A stretch of DNA of 64,000 nt from CAVQBJ01 sp963819075. GTDB taxonomy: Bacteria; Actinomycetota; Thermoleophilia; Solirubrobacterales; Solirubrobacteraceae. The position numbers and the translations under genes are program-made. The notes under the pieces are model-generated. The model saw nothing but the letters and a program-made list of their open reading frames with translations, was not told where the DNA came from and did no database searches. The first letter of the stretch is position 1. The number at the start of each line of letters is the position of its first letter. Shown here in pieces: positions 52,542 to 62,434 of this stretch. The DNA lies in contig CAWFUP010000001.1 of assembly GCA_963819075.1 (NCBI GenBank), positions 1,116,001 to 1,180,000 on the forward strand. The letters are read 5' to 3'.

Positions 52542-53368
52542 CGACCACGCGGCCGTCGAACGACACATCCGCGCCGCCGGCCGAGGCGGCGCGGTCGCCG
52601 ATCGCCGCCGCGGGCCGCCCGGCCGCGTTCTTCGATCTCGACCGCACCCTCATGCAGGGTTCCTCGGGCGTGTTCTTCGCCCGGGCCGCGTACGAGCACG
52701 GACTCATCAGCCGGCGGCGAATGGCGCTCGATCTGTTCGAGAACCTGCGCTTCCGCCTGCGCGGCTCGACCGACGAGCGCGCCGACGCCGTGCGCATCCG
52801 CGTCGGGGAGCTGATCGCCGGCGTGCGCGTGCGCGACCTGCAGCGCCTCGCTCCGCGGGTGCTCGGGGGCGTGTTGCCGCGCCTGTACCCGCAGATGCTG
52901 CAGCGCGCCTATGACCACCAGGACAGCGGCACGCTGGTGTACATCGTCACCGCGGCCTCGCAGGAGATGGCCGACCTCCTGGCCCACGTGCTCGACTTCG
53001 ACGGCGGCCTCGGGTCGCGCTCGGAGATCGTCGACGGCGTCTACACGGGCCGCGCGGCCGGGCCGTTCAACTACCGCGAGGGGAAGGTCGCCGCGATGAC
53101 CGAGCTCGCCGAGCGCGAGCGGCTCGACCTCGAGGGTTCCTATGCGTACTCGGACTCCGAGTCCGACCTGCCGATGCTGAGCGCCGTCGGCCACGCGGTC
53201 GTCGTCAACCCCGACCCCGAGCTGGCGCGGATCGCGACGCGCGAGGGCTGGGAGGTGCTGCGCATCGACCCGCTCGGCCGGCGGCTGCGGGCGATCGCGC
53301 TCGGCGGCGCCGCAGCAGGCGGGGGCGCGCTGGCCGTGGCCGTGCAGCGCCGCCGCCGCGCCGGGTGA
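52538..53368 (+). CDS. HAD-IB family phosphatase with C-terminal membrane helix, probable CTG start
   Basis: The 276-residue protein has HAD motif I FFDLDRTLMQ, motif II near YIVTAAS and motif III/IV SYAYSDSESDLPML. It belongs to the SerB/CicA-like HAD-IB hydrolases; phosphoserine- or lysophosphatidate-type substrates are typical but unproven. The C-terminus has a glycine/alanine-rich hydrophobic helix followed by RRRRAG, so it may be membrane-tethered. No ATG, GTG or TTG occurs in frame between about 52142 and the ATG at 52652, which is past motif I. CTG 52538 overlaps the thiolase stop as CTGA, with GAGGTG eight bases upstream, and is the best start. Confidence 0.8.
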   Translation: MTTTRPSNDTSAPPAEAARSPIAAAGRPAAFFDLDRTLMQGSSGVFFARAAYEHGLISRRRMALDLFENLRFRLRGSTDERADAVRIRVGELIAGVRVRDLQRLAPRVLGGVLPRLYPQMLQRAYDHQDSGTLVYIVTAASQEMADLLAHVLDFDGGLGSRSEIVDGVYTGRAAGPFNYREGKVAAMTELAERERLDLEGSYAYSDSESDLPMLSAVGHAVVVNPDPELARIATREGWEVLRIDPLGRRLRAIALGGAAAGGGALAVAVQRRRRAG

Positions 53369-53548
53369 CGGCTCCGCGGGCCGGCGCGGGAGCGCTCGCC
53401 GTGGCGCCGGGTGACGGCTCCGCGGGCCGGCGCGGGAGCGCTCGCCGTGGCGCCGGGTGACGGCGCCGCGGGCCGGCGCGGGAGCGCTCGCCGTGGCGCC
53501 GGGTGACGGCGCCGCGGGTCGGCGCGGGAGCGCTCGCCGTGGCGCTGC
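53365..53548. repeat. Four tandem copies of a 46-base GC-rich unit
   Basis: Units begin at 53365, 53411, 53457 and 53503, each opening GTGACGGC. They are almost identical; the fourth diverges in its last bases. The array starts inside the HAD stop codon. There are no spacers, so it is not CRISPR. It could be a variable-number tandem repeat. Confidence 0.9.
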
Positions 53549-53605
53549 GGCAGCGGGGCCGCCAGGGTGATTGACGGTCGGGCGGGTGGCGCGGCGTCGC
53601 CGCCC

Positions 53606-53666
53606 GGGGCGGGGGTGTTCGTCGTTTGTACGAATATGCATGCCTAACGACGAACACCCCCGCTCC
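53606..53666. repeat. Large perfect hairpin upstream of the mutase gene
   Basis: GGGGGTGTTCGTCGTT (53611-53626) and AACGACGAACACCCCC (53646-53661) are perfectly complementary. They extend outward by about five pairs including one G-T. The 19-base loop is AT-rich and contains ATGCAT. It ends 29 bases before the mutase -10-like box. It could be a terminator, a protein-binding site or an intergenic repeat. Confidence 0.85.
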
Positions 53667-53695
53667 CGCCAGGGGTGAGGGCGGGGGGCGGCGCG

Positions 53696-53701
53696 TAGAC
53701 T
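53696..53701 (+). promoter_or_regulatory. Leaderless-type -10 box of the mutase large subunit
   Basis: TAGACT lies six bases before ATG 53708. It is identical to the box before the LON-domain gene (38092-38097, minus strand). Confidence 0.45.
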
Positions 53702-53707
53702 GCGCCC

Positions 53708-55349
<1,642 letters not shown>

Positions 55350-55360
<11 letters not shown>

Positions 55361-55389
55361 CCGCCGCCGAGGCGGGGGTCAGAACACCG
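55350..55389. terminator. Convergent hairpin overlapping the icmA stop codon
   Basis: CGGTGTTCTGACC (55350-55362) and GGTCAGAACACCG (55377-55389) pair perfectly, with an inner CCGCC/GGCGG stem. It contains the icmA stop and lies 12 bases from the stop of the opposing secreted-protein gene, so it can end both transcripts. Confidence 0.7.
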
Positions 55390-55401
55390 TGCGCGTCCGG
55401 T

Positions 55402-56349
55402 TCAGCCGGTGAACGTGGGGTTGATCACGCGGGTCGGGGCGGGACGGGTAAAGCTCGTCGAGTAGGCGTGCGGTGCGCACACCCCGACGTAGCGGACGGT
55501 CAGCCGGTGGGTGCCGTAGCGCGTGTGCGCCACCGTCACCGAGTAGCGATAGCCGTCGTGGCCGAGGTTGGGCCGCGTGAGCGTCCTGGCCGTCCGTCCG
55601 TCGAGCGAGAGGACGACCTCCTTGACCCCGGCGCCCTGGACCGTGGCGATCACCGATCCCCGCGGGACGCGCGAGAAGGTCACCGTCTTGTGTGGCTCGA
55701 CACAGGTCTGCGAACCCAGCACGGCGGCGGCGCCGGGCGCGCTGGTTGTCGTCGCGCTGGTGGTCACGCTGGCCGTCGCGGCAGGCACGGACGTGGTCGT
55801 CTCGGTGCCCGGCCGCGTCGTCGTGGTGATCGAGGTCTCCGTCGAGCCGGTGGTCGCAGTCGACGTGCGCGTCGAGCTGGTCGTGGTGGTCGAGCGGGTC
55901 GTGGTAGTCGTGGTGGTGGTCGGCGGGGCGCAGTTGGCGACGACGATCGGCGACGGCGTCGCCGTCGAGCCGGAGACACCGTTGGTCGTGTCGGCGGACG
56001 TCCACGACGAGGAGGCGGTGACCGAGCCGTTCTCGGCCGGGATCGGGACCACGAGGGGGTAGGTGCTCCCCGCGAAGCTGACCGGCGGTTGGTTGGTCAG
56101 CGTGGTGCTCGCGCCTCCCGCGGCCGGCGTGAAGGTCAGCGTCCAGGAGGGGGTGTTGCGGCCGCCGTTGCGCTCGCTGCCCGGTCCGGCGGCGGGGAAG
56201 TTCGACCAGACGATGGTGACCGAGCCGCAGGTGGCGCTGAAGCTCGCCGTGTGGGCGTTGGTGGTGCTGGGGAGCACTAGCAGCGCGAGGAGTCCGGCGG
56301 CGGCGGCGAGTCCGATCGCGGCTCCGAGGATGTGGGTTCGTTTAGGCAT
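55402..56349 (-). CDS. Secreted Thr-rich protein of unknown function
   Basis: The 315-residue protein has a signal peptide (basic MPKRTH, hydrophobic core, likely cleavage after STTNA). A beta-rich domain of about 110 residues with Cys41 and Cys142 follows. Next is a linker of nearly pure Thr and Ser (about residues 145-200), and a second beta domain with VIATVQGAGVKEVVLSLDGR and RLTVRYVGVCAPH. The linker resembles glycosylated or wall-spanning stalks. I do not recognise either domain. It separates the two mutase subunit genes on the opposite strand. Confidence 0.75.
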   Translation of the reverse strand: MPKRTHILGAAIGLAAAAGLLALLVLPSTTNAHTASFSATCGSVTIVWSNFPAAGPGSERNGGRNTPSWTLTFTPAAGGASTTLTNQPPVSFAGSTYPLVVPIPAENGSVTASSSWTSADTTNGVSGSTATPSPIVVANCAPPTTTTTTTTRSTTTTSSTRTSTATTGSTETSITTTTRPGTETTTSVPAATASVTTSATTTSAPGAAAVLGSQTCVEPHKTVTFSRVPRGSVIATVQGAGVKEVVLSLDGRTARTLTRPNLGHDGYRYSVTVAHTRYGTHRLTVRYVGVCAPHAYSTSFTRPAPTRVINPTFTG

Positions 56350-56631
56350 GCACGCACCGTAGATCGCGCCGCTGCGCCCGGCGTCCGCCTTTTTGTGGCG
56401 ATGATCCGCAGCGGATTACGGTCTGCCAGCCGCCGCTTGGCGACGTCGGCCCGCTCGATCCTGCGCGGAGCGCCGCAATCCTGCGCGGACCTCGCGAATG
56501 CGCGACCGCACCGGGCAAGCCCAGCTCGGCGGGCCTCGATCCGCGGTGGACCCGTAGAATGCGGCCGCGCTCGCGTCGGGCGGGCTGTCGGTCACCGGAT
56601 GACCGCTTCCCGACGCCGGAGGCGCCGCATC
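56350..56631 (+). other. Upstream region of the mutase small subunit
   Basis: This gap of 282 bases between divergent genes holds a TAGAAT -10-like box at 56555-56560 and a GGAGG ribosome-binding site just before ATG 56632. No further structure was seen, including no cobalamin riboswitch. Confidence 0.35.
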
Positions 56632-57045
56632 ATGTCGACCCCCGCCCAGTCAACGAAGAAGATCCGAGTCGTGGTGGCCAAGCCCGGCCTCGACGGGCAC
56701 GACCGGGGGGCGAAGATCATCGCCCGCGCGCTGCGCGACGCCGGGATGGAGGTCATCTACACGGGCCTGCACCAGACGCCCGAGCAGATCGTCGAGACCG
56801 TGATCCAGGAGGACGCCGACGCCGTCGGCCTGTCGATCCTGTCGGGCGCGCACATGACGCTCGTACCGCGCATCATCGAGCTGCTGCGCGAGCAGGAGAT
56901 CGACGACGTCCTCGTCACCGTCGGCGGCACGATCCCGGCCGACGACATCCCTGAGCTCAAGCGCCTGGGCGTCGCCGAGGTGTTCGGGCCCGGGGCGTCG
57001 ACGCAGGCGATCGTCGACTTCATCCGCGGCTCCGTCGCCGAGTAG
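56632..57045 (+). CDS. icmB: Cobalamin-binding small subunit of the acyl-CoA mutase
   Basis: The 137-residue protein is a complete B12-binding Rossmann domain: KPGLDGHDRGAKIIARAL with the cobalt-ligating His23, VGLSILSGAHMTL, VTVGGTIPADDIPELK and VFGPGAST. IcmB of Streptomyces is 136 residues. It should pair with the large subunit at 53708. GGAGG lies 9 bases upstream. The two subunits are not in one operon: a leftward secreted-protein gene lies between them, as icmA and icmB are also apart in Streptomyces. Confidence 0.93.
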   Translation: MSTPAQSTKKIRVVVAKPGLDGHDRGAKIIARALRDAGMEVIYTGLHQTPEQIVETVIQEDADAVGLSILSGAHMTLVPRIIELLREQEIDDVLVTVGGTIPADDIPELKRLGVAEVFGPGASTQAIVDFIRGSVAE

Positions 57046-57134
57046 GAGGCACGACGCACGCGACCGCCGCCCAGGCTCCCGATCCGCGCTGCGTGCGGTA
57101 AACGGGAGTTTCAACGATAATCAACGGATAGTGA

Positions 57135-57165
57135 TTGACTCGTCAGTCAACCGACCGGGTACCAT
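57135..57165 (+). promoter_or_regulatory. ETF operon promoter with palindromic operator
   Basis: TTGACT (57135-57140) and AGTCAA (57145-57150) form an inverted repeat around four bases. TTGACT is also a -35 box, with TACCAT (57160-57165) as -10 at 19-base spacing. The same TACCATCC sequence precedes the thiolase gene. A TetR-like fatty-acid regulator is a plausible binder. Confidence 0.6.
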
Positions 57166-57198
57166 CCAGGGACCCGATTGCCCTCAAGGAGTAGCCGA

Positions 57199-57990
57199 AT
57201 GAAAATTGCCGTCCTGGTTAAGGAGGTCCCGGACGCTGCCGTCGTGAAGAGGATCGATCCCTCGACGGGGCGTATGGACCGAAGCGGGGAGAAGAACCTC
57301 AACCCGTACGACACGCACGCCATCGAGGCGGCGATGCAGATCCGCGAAGGCGGGACCGTCCCGGTCGAGGAGATCGTCGCCGTCACGATGGGCCCCGACA
57401 GCGCCGTGCGCGCGCTGCACAAGGCCGTCTCGCTCGGCGCCGACCGCTCCGTGCACCTCTCCGATCCGGCGCTCGCGGGCTCCGACGTGGCCGCCACCGG
57501 CTACGCGCTCGCGAAGGTGCTGCAGAGCGAGAGCCCCGACCTCGTCCTGCTCGGGCAGCAGTCCGACGACGGCGAGTGCTACACGATCGGCGCCGTCGTG
57601 GCCGACCACCTGCAGATGCCCTCGCTCACGCAGGTCATCAAGATGGATATCTCCACCGCTGGCGTGACCTGCGAGCGTCAGGCCGAGTACGGCTATGACA
57701 CCGTCGAGGTCGAGTTCCCGGCCGTCATCTCGGTCGGCGACGCGATCAACGAGCCGCGCTACCCGTCGCTGAAGGCGATCATGGGCGCCAAGAAGAAACC
57801 GCTCGACGCGAAGGCGATCGGCGACGTCGGCATCGAGGCCGACCGCGTCGGCGAGGCCGGCTCCAAGGTCGTGTGCGGCGACTTCCACGCGCCCCCGGCC
57901 AAGGAGGGCGGCACGATCATCGAGGACGAAGACACCAACGAGACGGTCGAGAAGATCATCGCCTGGCTCGACGAAAGGAAGCTGATCTAG
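57199..57990 (+). CDS. etfB: Electron transfer flavoprotein beta subunit
   Basis: The 263-residue subunit binds AMP in ETF, the soluble carrier that takes electrons from acyl-CoA dehydrogenases. It begins KIAVLVKEVPD, with NPYDTHAIEAAMQI, VTMGPDSAVRALHKAVSLGAD and LVLLGQQSDDGECYTIGAVVADHL. Near residues 140-200 are QAEYGYDTVEVEFPAVISV and NEPRYPSLKAIMGAKKKPL. AAGGAG precedes ATG 57199. It runs directly into etfA with no gap. Confidence 0.96.
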   Translation: MKIAVLVKEVPDAAVVKRIDPSTGRMDRSGEKNLNPYDTHAIEAAMQIREGGTVPVEEIVAVTMGPDSAVRALHKAVSLGADRSVHLSDPALAGSDVAATGYALAKVLQSESPDLVLLGQQSDDGECYTIGAVVADHLQMPSLTQVIKMDISTAGVTCERQAEYGYDTVEVEFPAVISVGDAINEPRYPSLKAIMGAKKKPLDAKAIGDVGIEADRVGEAGSKVVCGDFHAPPAKEGGTIIEDEDTNETVEKIIAWLDERKLI

Positions 57991-58962
57991 ATGCCCGGCA
58001 TCCTCGTCTACGCGCTTCACTACGACGGCGCGTTCAACAAGAACTCTCTCGGCGCCGTCTCCGAGGCCGCCAAGCTTGCCGGCCAGCTCGGCACCGAGGC
58101 CCACGCTGTCGTCATCGGAGAGAGCGTCTCGGACGATCTCGCTGGTCAGCTCGGCAATTACGGCGCCGCCAAGGTGTACCGCGTCGAGGGGCCCGAGGGT
58201 CTCGCCCAGCCGGTCGTCGACGCGATGGCCAAGATCATGGATGACAACGGCCACGACTACGCGCTGTTCGGCGGTGGTCTGCTCGGCTTCGAGATCGGCG
58301 CCGGTCTCGCCGCGCGGCTGAACGCCGGCGTGACGATGGAGGTCACCACGGTACGGGTGGAGGACGGCAAGCTGGCCGCCGAGCGCCCGATCCTGGGAGA
58401 CTCGTCGATCTCGGTGTCGCGGTACAAGGACCGCGGCATCATCATCAGCCGGCTGAACGCCTTCGAGGCGAAGCAGACCGGCACGGGGGCGGCCGCCGTC
58501 GAGGACGTCACGGTTGAGTTCTCGCCGTTCTCGACGAAGGCGAAGATGGTCAAGCGCGGCGAGCAGCGCGGCGCCGATGTCAACATCGAGGACGCCGACG
58601 TGCTCGTGGCCGGTGGCCGCGGCCTCGGCAAGCCCGAGGGCTTCCAGCTCGCCGAGGACCTCGCCGGGGCGTTCGGCGGCGCCGTGGCCGCCACCCGTGC
58701 GGTCGTCGACGCCGGCTGGTACCCCTACGCGGCCCAGATCGGCCAGACGGGCAAGACCGTGGCGCCGAAGCTGTACGTCGCCGCCGGCATCTCCGGCGCG
58801 ATCCAGCACAAGGTGGGCATGCAGAACTCCGAGAACATCGTCGCCATCAACAAGGACGCGAACGCGCCGATCTTCGAGTTCTCCGACCTCGGCATCGTCG
58901 GCGATCTGAACAAGATCCTGCCGAAGCTGACCGAGGCCGTGAAGGCCAAGAAGGGCAGCTGA
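57991..58962 (+). CDS. etfA: Electron transfer flavoprotein alpha subunit
   Basis: The 323-residue FAD-binding subunit has the N-terminal ETF fold and the conserved C-terminal FAD domain: VLVAGGRGLGKPEGFQLAE, LAGAFGGAVAATRAVVDAGW, QIGQTGKTVAPKLYVAAGIS, GAIQHKVGMQNSENIVAIN and IFEFSDLGIVGD. It starts at the base after the etfB stop and ends 5 bases before the ETF-quinone oxidoreductase gene. Confidence 0.96.
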   Translation: MPGILVYALHYDGAFNKNSLGAVSEAAKLAGQLGTEAHAVVIGESVSDDLAGQLGNYGAAKVYRVEGPEGLAQPVVDAMAKIMDDNGHDYALFGGGLLGFEIGAGLAARLNAGVTMEVTTVRVEDGKLAAERPILGDSSISVSRYKDRGIIISRLNAFEAKQTGTGAAAVEDVTVEFSPFSTKAKMVKRGEQRGADVNIEDADVLVAGGRGLGKPEGFQLAEDLAGAFGGAVAATRAVVDAGWYPYAAQIGQTGKTVAPKLYVAAGISGAIQHKVGMQNSENIVAINKDANAPIFEFSDLGIVGDLNKILPKLTEAVKAKKGS

Positions 58963-58967
58963 TCGCC

Positions 58968-60722
58968 GTGTCTGGTGGACACGGCCACAGCAACAATGGG
59001 AGGGTCGTTCCGGCGGCCTTCCCGCCGCCCGTCGATCCGCAGAAGGAGTTCATCAAGCACGGCCTCGACCCCGAGGACGAGCTCATCGAGGTCGGGGTGG
59101 CGATCGTCGGCGGGGGCACGGCCGGCCTGGCCTGCGCCAACCGCCTGCTCCAGCTGCTCGGCGACGATCCCGAGACGATGGAGCGCCTCGGCGAGGTGCC
59201 GGTGGCGGTGATCGAGAAGGCGAAGACGTGCGGTGGGCACAACCTCTCGGGCGCCGTCATGCGCCCGGGGCCGCTGCAGGAGCTCTTCCCCGACATGACC
59301 CGCGAGCAGTGGCGCGAGGAGGGCTTCGCCTTCGGCGAGGTGACCAAGGAGGCGGTGTATGCGCTGCCCAACGGCAAGCGCCACTTCAAGGTCGTTCCGG
59401 TGCCACCGAACTTCAGGAACCACGGCAACGAGGTCGTCTCGGTGTCGGCGCTCGCCCGCTACCAGCAGCGCCTGGCCGAGGAGGCCGGGGCCTACATCCT
59501 CACCGAGACGTCGGCCACCCAGCTGATCGTCGACGAGGGCCGCGTCGTCGGCGTGCGCTCGGGCGACAAGGGCCGCGGCAAGGACGGCGAGGAGCTCGGC
59601 AACTTCGAGCCCGGCTCGGACATCAAGGCGCAGGCCACCGTTCTCGCCGAGGGCTGCTGGGGCCACCTCACCGGCGCGGCGATCCGCGAGTTCGATCTGG
59701 CCAAGAATCGCGAGCCGCAGGTGTGGGAGCTCGGCGTCAAGGAGGTGTGGAAGGTTCCGAAGCCCCTTGATCGGGTCATCCACACGCTCGGTCCGTGGCC
59801 GCTGCACCTGTCGAGCAAGTACGGCCAGATCGGCGGCACGTGGCTGTACCCGATGAAGAACGAGAAGACCGGCGAGGACCTCGTCTCGATCGGCTTCGTC
59901 GTGGACCTCGACTATCGCGATGCGACGACGTCCGCCCACGACCTGCTGCAGCAGTTCAAGACGCATCCGCTCGTGCGCGGGATCCTCGAGGGCGGCGAGC
60001 GTATCGCCTGGGGCGCCAAGGCGCTGCCCGGCGGCGGCTACTGGTCGGTGCCGAAGCTGACGATGCCCGGCGCGGTCCTCGTCGGCGACAGCGCCGGCCT
60101 CGTCGACGCCGCGGCGCTCAAGGGCGTGCATCACTGCATCAACTCCGGCAAGCTCGCGGCCGACGCGATCTACGCCGCGCTCAAGCGCGGTGAGAGCTCG
60201 TTCGACGCCTACGAGGAGGCGCTCGAGGAGTCGGTCACCGGCCAGGAGCTCTACCAGGTGCGCAACGTGCGCCAGCCGCTGCAGAAGGGCTTCATCGCCG
60301 GCGGCCCGCTCTCCGGGGCGGCGATCATGACGAAGGGCAAGATCCCGCCGGGCCGTCTGGAATGGCATCGCGACGACGAGGAGGAGATGTTCGTCGGCGA
60401 CACCAAGGAGGGCTACCCCAAGCCGGACGGCAAGTACACGTTCGACAAGCTGTCGTCGGTGTTCATCACCGGCAACGCGACGCGCGACGACGCGCCCAAT
60501 CACATCCGCATCCAGAAGCACGTCCCGCGCACGCTCGCGGAGACGTGGGTGTGGATGTGCCCGGCCGGCGTGTACGAGATCCCCGAGGACGCCCCCGAGG
60601 ACGGCCCGGTCGACCTCACCGTCAACTACACCAACTGCGTGCAATGCGGTGCGATCACGGCCAAGGGTGGGCGACTGACGCCGCCCGAGGGTGGCGACGG
60701 ACCGCTGTACCAGATCAACTGA
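58968..60722 (+). CDS. Electron transfer flavoprotein:quinone oxidoreductase, one cluster cysteine missing
   Basis: The 584-residue membrane-associated flavoprotein moves electrons from ETF to quinone. It has the FAD loop VAIVGGGTAGLACANRLL, EKAKTCGGHNLSGAV, WLYPMKNEKTGEDLVSIGFV, GDSAGLVDAAALKGVHH and a C-terminal ferredoxin-like segment. The canonical 4Fe-4S motif is C-x24-C-x2-C-x2-C. Here Cys531, Cys557 and Cys560 fit, but the fourth position is Ile563. A three-ligand or altered cluster, or none, is implied. GTG 58968 is the start. Confidence 0.93.
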   Translation: MSGGHGHSNNGRVVPAAFPPPVDPQKEFIKHGLDPEDELIEVGVAIVGGGTAGLACANRLLQLLGDDPETMERLGEVPVAVIEKAKTCGGHNLSGAVMRPGPLQELFPDMTREQWREEGFAFGEVTKEAVYALPNGKRHFKVVPVPPNFRNHGNEVVSVSALARYQQRLAEEAGAYILTETSATQLIVDEGRVVGVRSGDKGRGKDGEELGNFEPGSDIKAQATVLAEGCWGHLTGAAIREFDLAKNREPQVWELGVKEVWKVPKPLDRVIHTLGPWPLHLSSKYGQIGGTWLYPMKNEKTGEDLVSIGFVVDLDYRDATTSAHDLLQQFKTHPLVRGILEGGERIAWGAKALPGGGYWSVPKLTMPGAVLVGDSAGLVDAAALKGVHHCINSGKLAADAIYAALKRGESSFDAYEEALEESVTGQELYQVRNVRQPLQKGFIAGGPLSGAAIMTKGKIPPGRLEWHRDDEEEMFVGDTKEGYPKPDGKYTFDKLSSVFITGNATRDDAPNHIRIQKHVPRTLAETWVWMCPAGVYEIPEDAPEDGPVDLTVNYTNCVQCGAITAKGGRLTPPEGGDGPLYQIN

Positions 60723-60783
60723 CGCTCACCGTGTCCCGGGAGACCCATACGGGCCCGCGGCGCGGTTGGCGGCCTTCTTCCCG

Positions 60784-61389
60784 TTAGGAGACGAAGTCCT
60801 CGGTGACCGTCGTGCCGGGCAGCCCGTTGTGGTCGAGCATCGCGGGCGAGCCCTCGGCGACGCCGACGCCCTCGTAGCGGAAGACGGAGTCGAGGATGTT
60901 CGCGCGGTGCCCGGGCGAGCTCATCCAGGCCTGCACGATCGCCGCCGGCGTCGACAGGCTGCCCGACGCCCAGGCGATGTTCTCGCCGAGCGCGCAGCCC
61001 TGCGAGCAGGGAGCGCCGTTGCGGCGCATCCGTTGGGCGGGCGTCCAGCCCGACGGGGTGTCGTGGCTGAAATAGTCGTTGGCGACCATGTCGCGCGAGT
61101 GCTTCATCGCCGAGGTGTTGAGCGCGCGGTTGGGGAGCAGCGGCGGCAGCCCGTAGCGCGCGCGGACCGCATTCACGAGGCACACGATGGCGCCGCTCAC
61201 CTGGGCGGTGTCGTGGGCGGTGGGCACAAGGCTCTGGTTCGCGCAGGCGATGCTCTCGCGCGCGCCGGGAGGGACGTCGGCCGGCGCGGCAGAGGGTAGG
61301 GCGGCCACGAGCAGTGGGCCGGCGACGAGCGTCCAGGGCCAGCGCCGGCGCCGCAGTCGCGCGGCGATCGATGAGGGAGTGGTGGGCAT
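60784..61389 (-). CDS. Secreted CAP-domain (SCP/PR1) protein
   Basis: The 201-residue protein has a signal peptide (basic RLRRRRWPW, hydrophobic VAGPLLVAALPSAAPA) and a CAP domain. The latter shows CLVNAVRARYGLPPL, HSRDMVANDYFSHDTPSG, GENIAWASG, AWMSSPGHRANIL and YEGVGVA. Four Cys could form disulfides. Bacterial CAP proteins are extracellular with mostly unknown roles. ATG 61389 is chosen; AGGAGAG lies upstream at a long spacing. It is divergent from another secreted protein. Confidence 0.88.
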   Translation of the reverse strand: MPTTPSSIAARLRRRRWPWTLVAGPLLVAALPSAAPADVPPGARESIACANQSLVPTAHDTAQVSGAIVCLVNAVRARYGLPPLLPNRALNTSAMKHSRDMVANDYFSHDTPSGWTPAQRMRRNGAPCSQGCALGENIAWASGSLSTPAAIVQAWMSSPGHRANILDSVFRYEGVGVAEGSPAMLDHNGLPGTTVTEDFVS

Positions 61390-61587
61390 GTCCGTGTGCT
61401 CTCGCTCTCCTGGGGTCGGGCGGAGTACGGCAGGGAAACGGTTGCGTCGCACCACTCCCTCGGCCCACGACGCTTCCGTTCTCGTCCTGCTTGGCGTGGC
61501 AGTGTACGGGGCGTCCGGACCGAATGTCGCGCACGCCGATTCACCGCGGACGAAACATCGCCGGGCGCCGCGTGTTAGCGGTGGCGA

Positions 61588-62367
61588 ATGTCGCATTCGC
61601 GTCGCGTCGTCATATTCCTACTTCTCGGGCTCTGCGGACTGAGCCCCGCGCCCGCGTTCGCGCAGGCCACGGGACGATCGCCGGGGACTGCGACCGCGTC
61701 GCTCGTCGCCTGCCAGGCGGCGGCCGACCAGGCCGATCGCTCGGCCACCTTCTCCGGGCAGATGGTCGCCACGGGGACGAGCAGCGGCATGCAGATGCGC
61801 ATCGACCTGCTCGAGAGCGCGTCGCCGCCGGCGGGCTTCACGCCGGTCAGCGCGCCCGGGCTCGGCGCGTGGCGCGGCTCGGCGCCCGGCGTGCAGATCT
61901 ACCGCAACGTGCGCCAGTTCACCAACCTTCCCGCCCCGGGTCGGTTCCGGGCCTCGATCGGCTACCGGTGGCTCGACGCCCGCGGGCGCATCGTGCGCCA
62001 GCTGACCCGGCTCACGCCGATCTGCGTGCAGCCCGACGAGCGCCCGCTGCTCGCCGTGGCCAACGTCTCGATCACGCCGTCCGCGGGCTCGCTCGACGCG
62101 CAGTACGCGATCGCGCTCGTCAACGAGGGGCGGGGGCCGGCCGGGCCGTTCGACGTCGCGCTGACGGTCAACGGGACGCCGCAGCCCGATCTCGTCGTGC
62201 AGTCGCTCGCAGTGGGCACGCGCACCGTCCTGCCGGTCGTCGCCCCACGCTGCACGGCCGGCAGCTCGGTCACCGTCACGATCGACCCGCAGAACGCGAT
62301 CAGCGAGGCGCCGGGCGGCGGCCTGCCCAAGACGGTGGCCTGCCCGCTCGCGGCGGCGACGACCTGA
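61588..62367 (+). CDS. Secreted beta-sandwich protein, CARDB-like C-terminus
   Basis: The 259-residue product has a clear signal peptide (VVIFLLLGLCGLSPAPAFAQA). The first domain of about 125 residues contains ATASLVACQAAADQADRSAT; the second, from about 150, resembles CARDB adhesive modules (VALTVNGTPQPDLVVQSLAV, VTVTIDPQNAISE). Four Cys suggest disulfides. The function is unknown. It ends 67 bases before the rpmE start. Confidence 0.78.
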   Translation: MSHSRRVVIFLLLGLCGLSPAPAFAQATGRSPGTATASLVACQAAADQADRSATFSGQMVATGTSSGMQMRIDLLESASPPAGFTPVSAPGLGAWRGSAPGVQIYRNVRQFTNLPAPGRFRASIGYRWLDARGRIVRQLTRLTPICVQPDERPLLAVANVSITPSAGSLDAQYAIALVNEGRGPAGPFDVALTVNGTPQPDLVVQSLAVGTRTVLPVVAPRCTAGSSVTVTIDPQNAISEAPGGGLPKTVACPLAAATT

Positions 62368-62418
62368 AGCCGGCTGTCGGCGGGTGGACGCTTGGCGGGG
62401 CGCCCGGCGCGCGCCCGC

Positions 62419-62424
62419 TAAACT
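62419..62424 (+). promoter_or_regulatory. -10 box of rpmE
   Basis: TAAACT lies 10 bases before the rpmE ATG, in line with other start-proximal -10 boxes in this window. Confidence 0.45.
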
Positions 62425-62434
62425 GGGTGACGCG

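Noticed and set aside
53365..53548. CRISPR array
   Set aside because: The repeats touch each other with no spacers, and there are no cas genes.
53205..53657. A 150-residue minus-strand frame over the tandem repeats
   Set aside because: Most of it is a translation of the 46-base repeat and the hairpin arm, so it is unlikely to be a gene.
56350..56631. Cobalamin riboswitch before the B12-binding subunit
   Set aside because: No B12-box-like sequence or fitting stems could be found by eye.
61390..61587. Possible second riboswitch upstream of the CAP-domain gene
   Set aside because: A GTGAATCGG-like string is present, but the conserved ydaO 3' half and ordered stems are missing.
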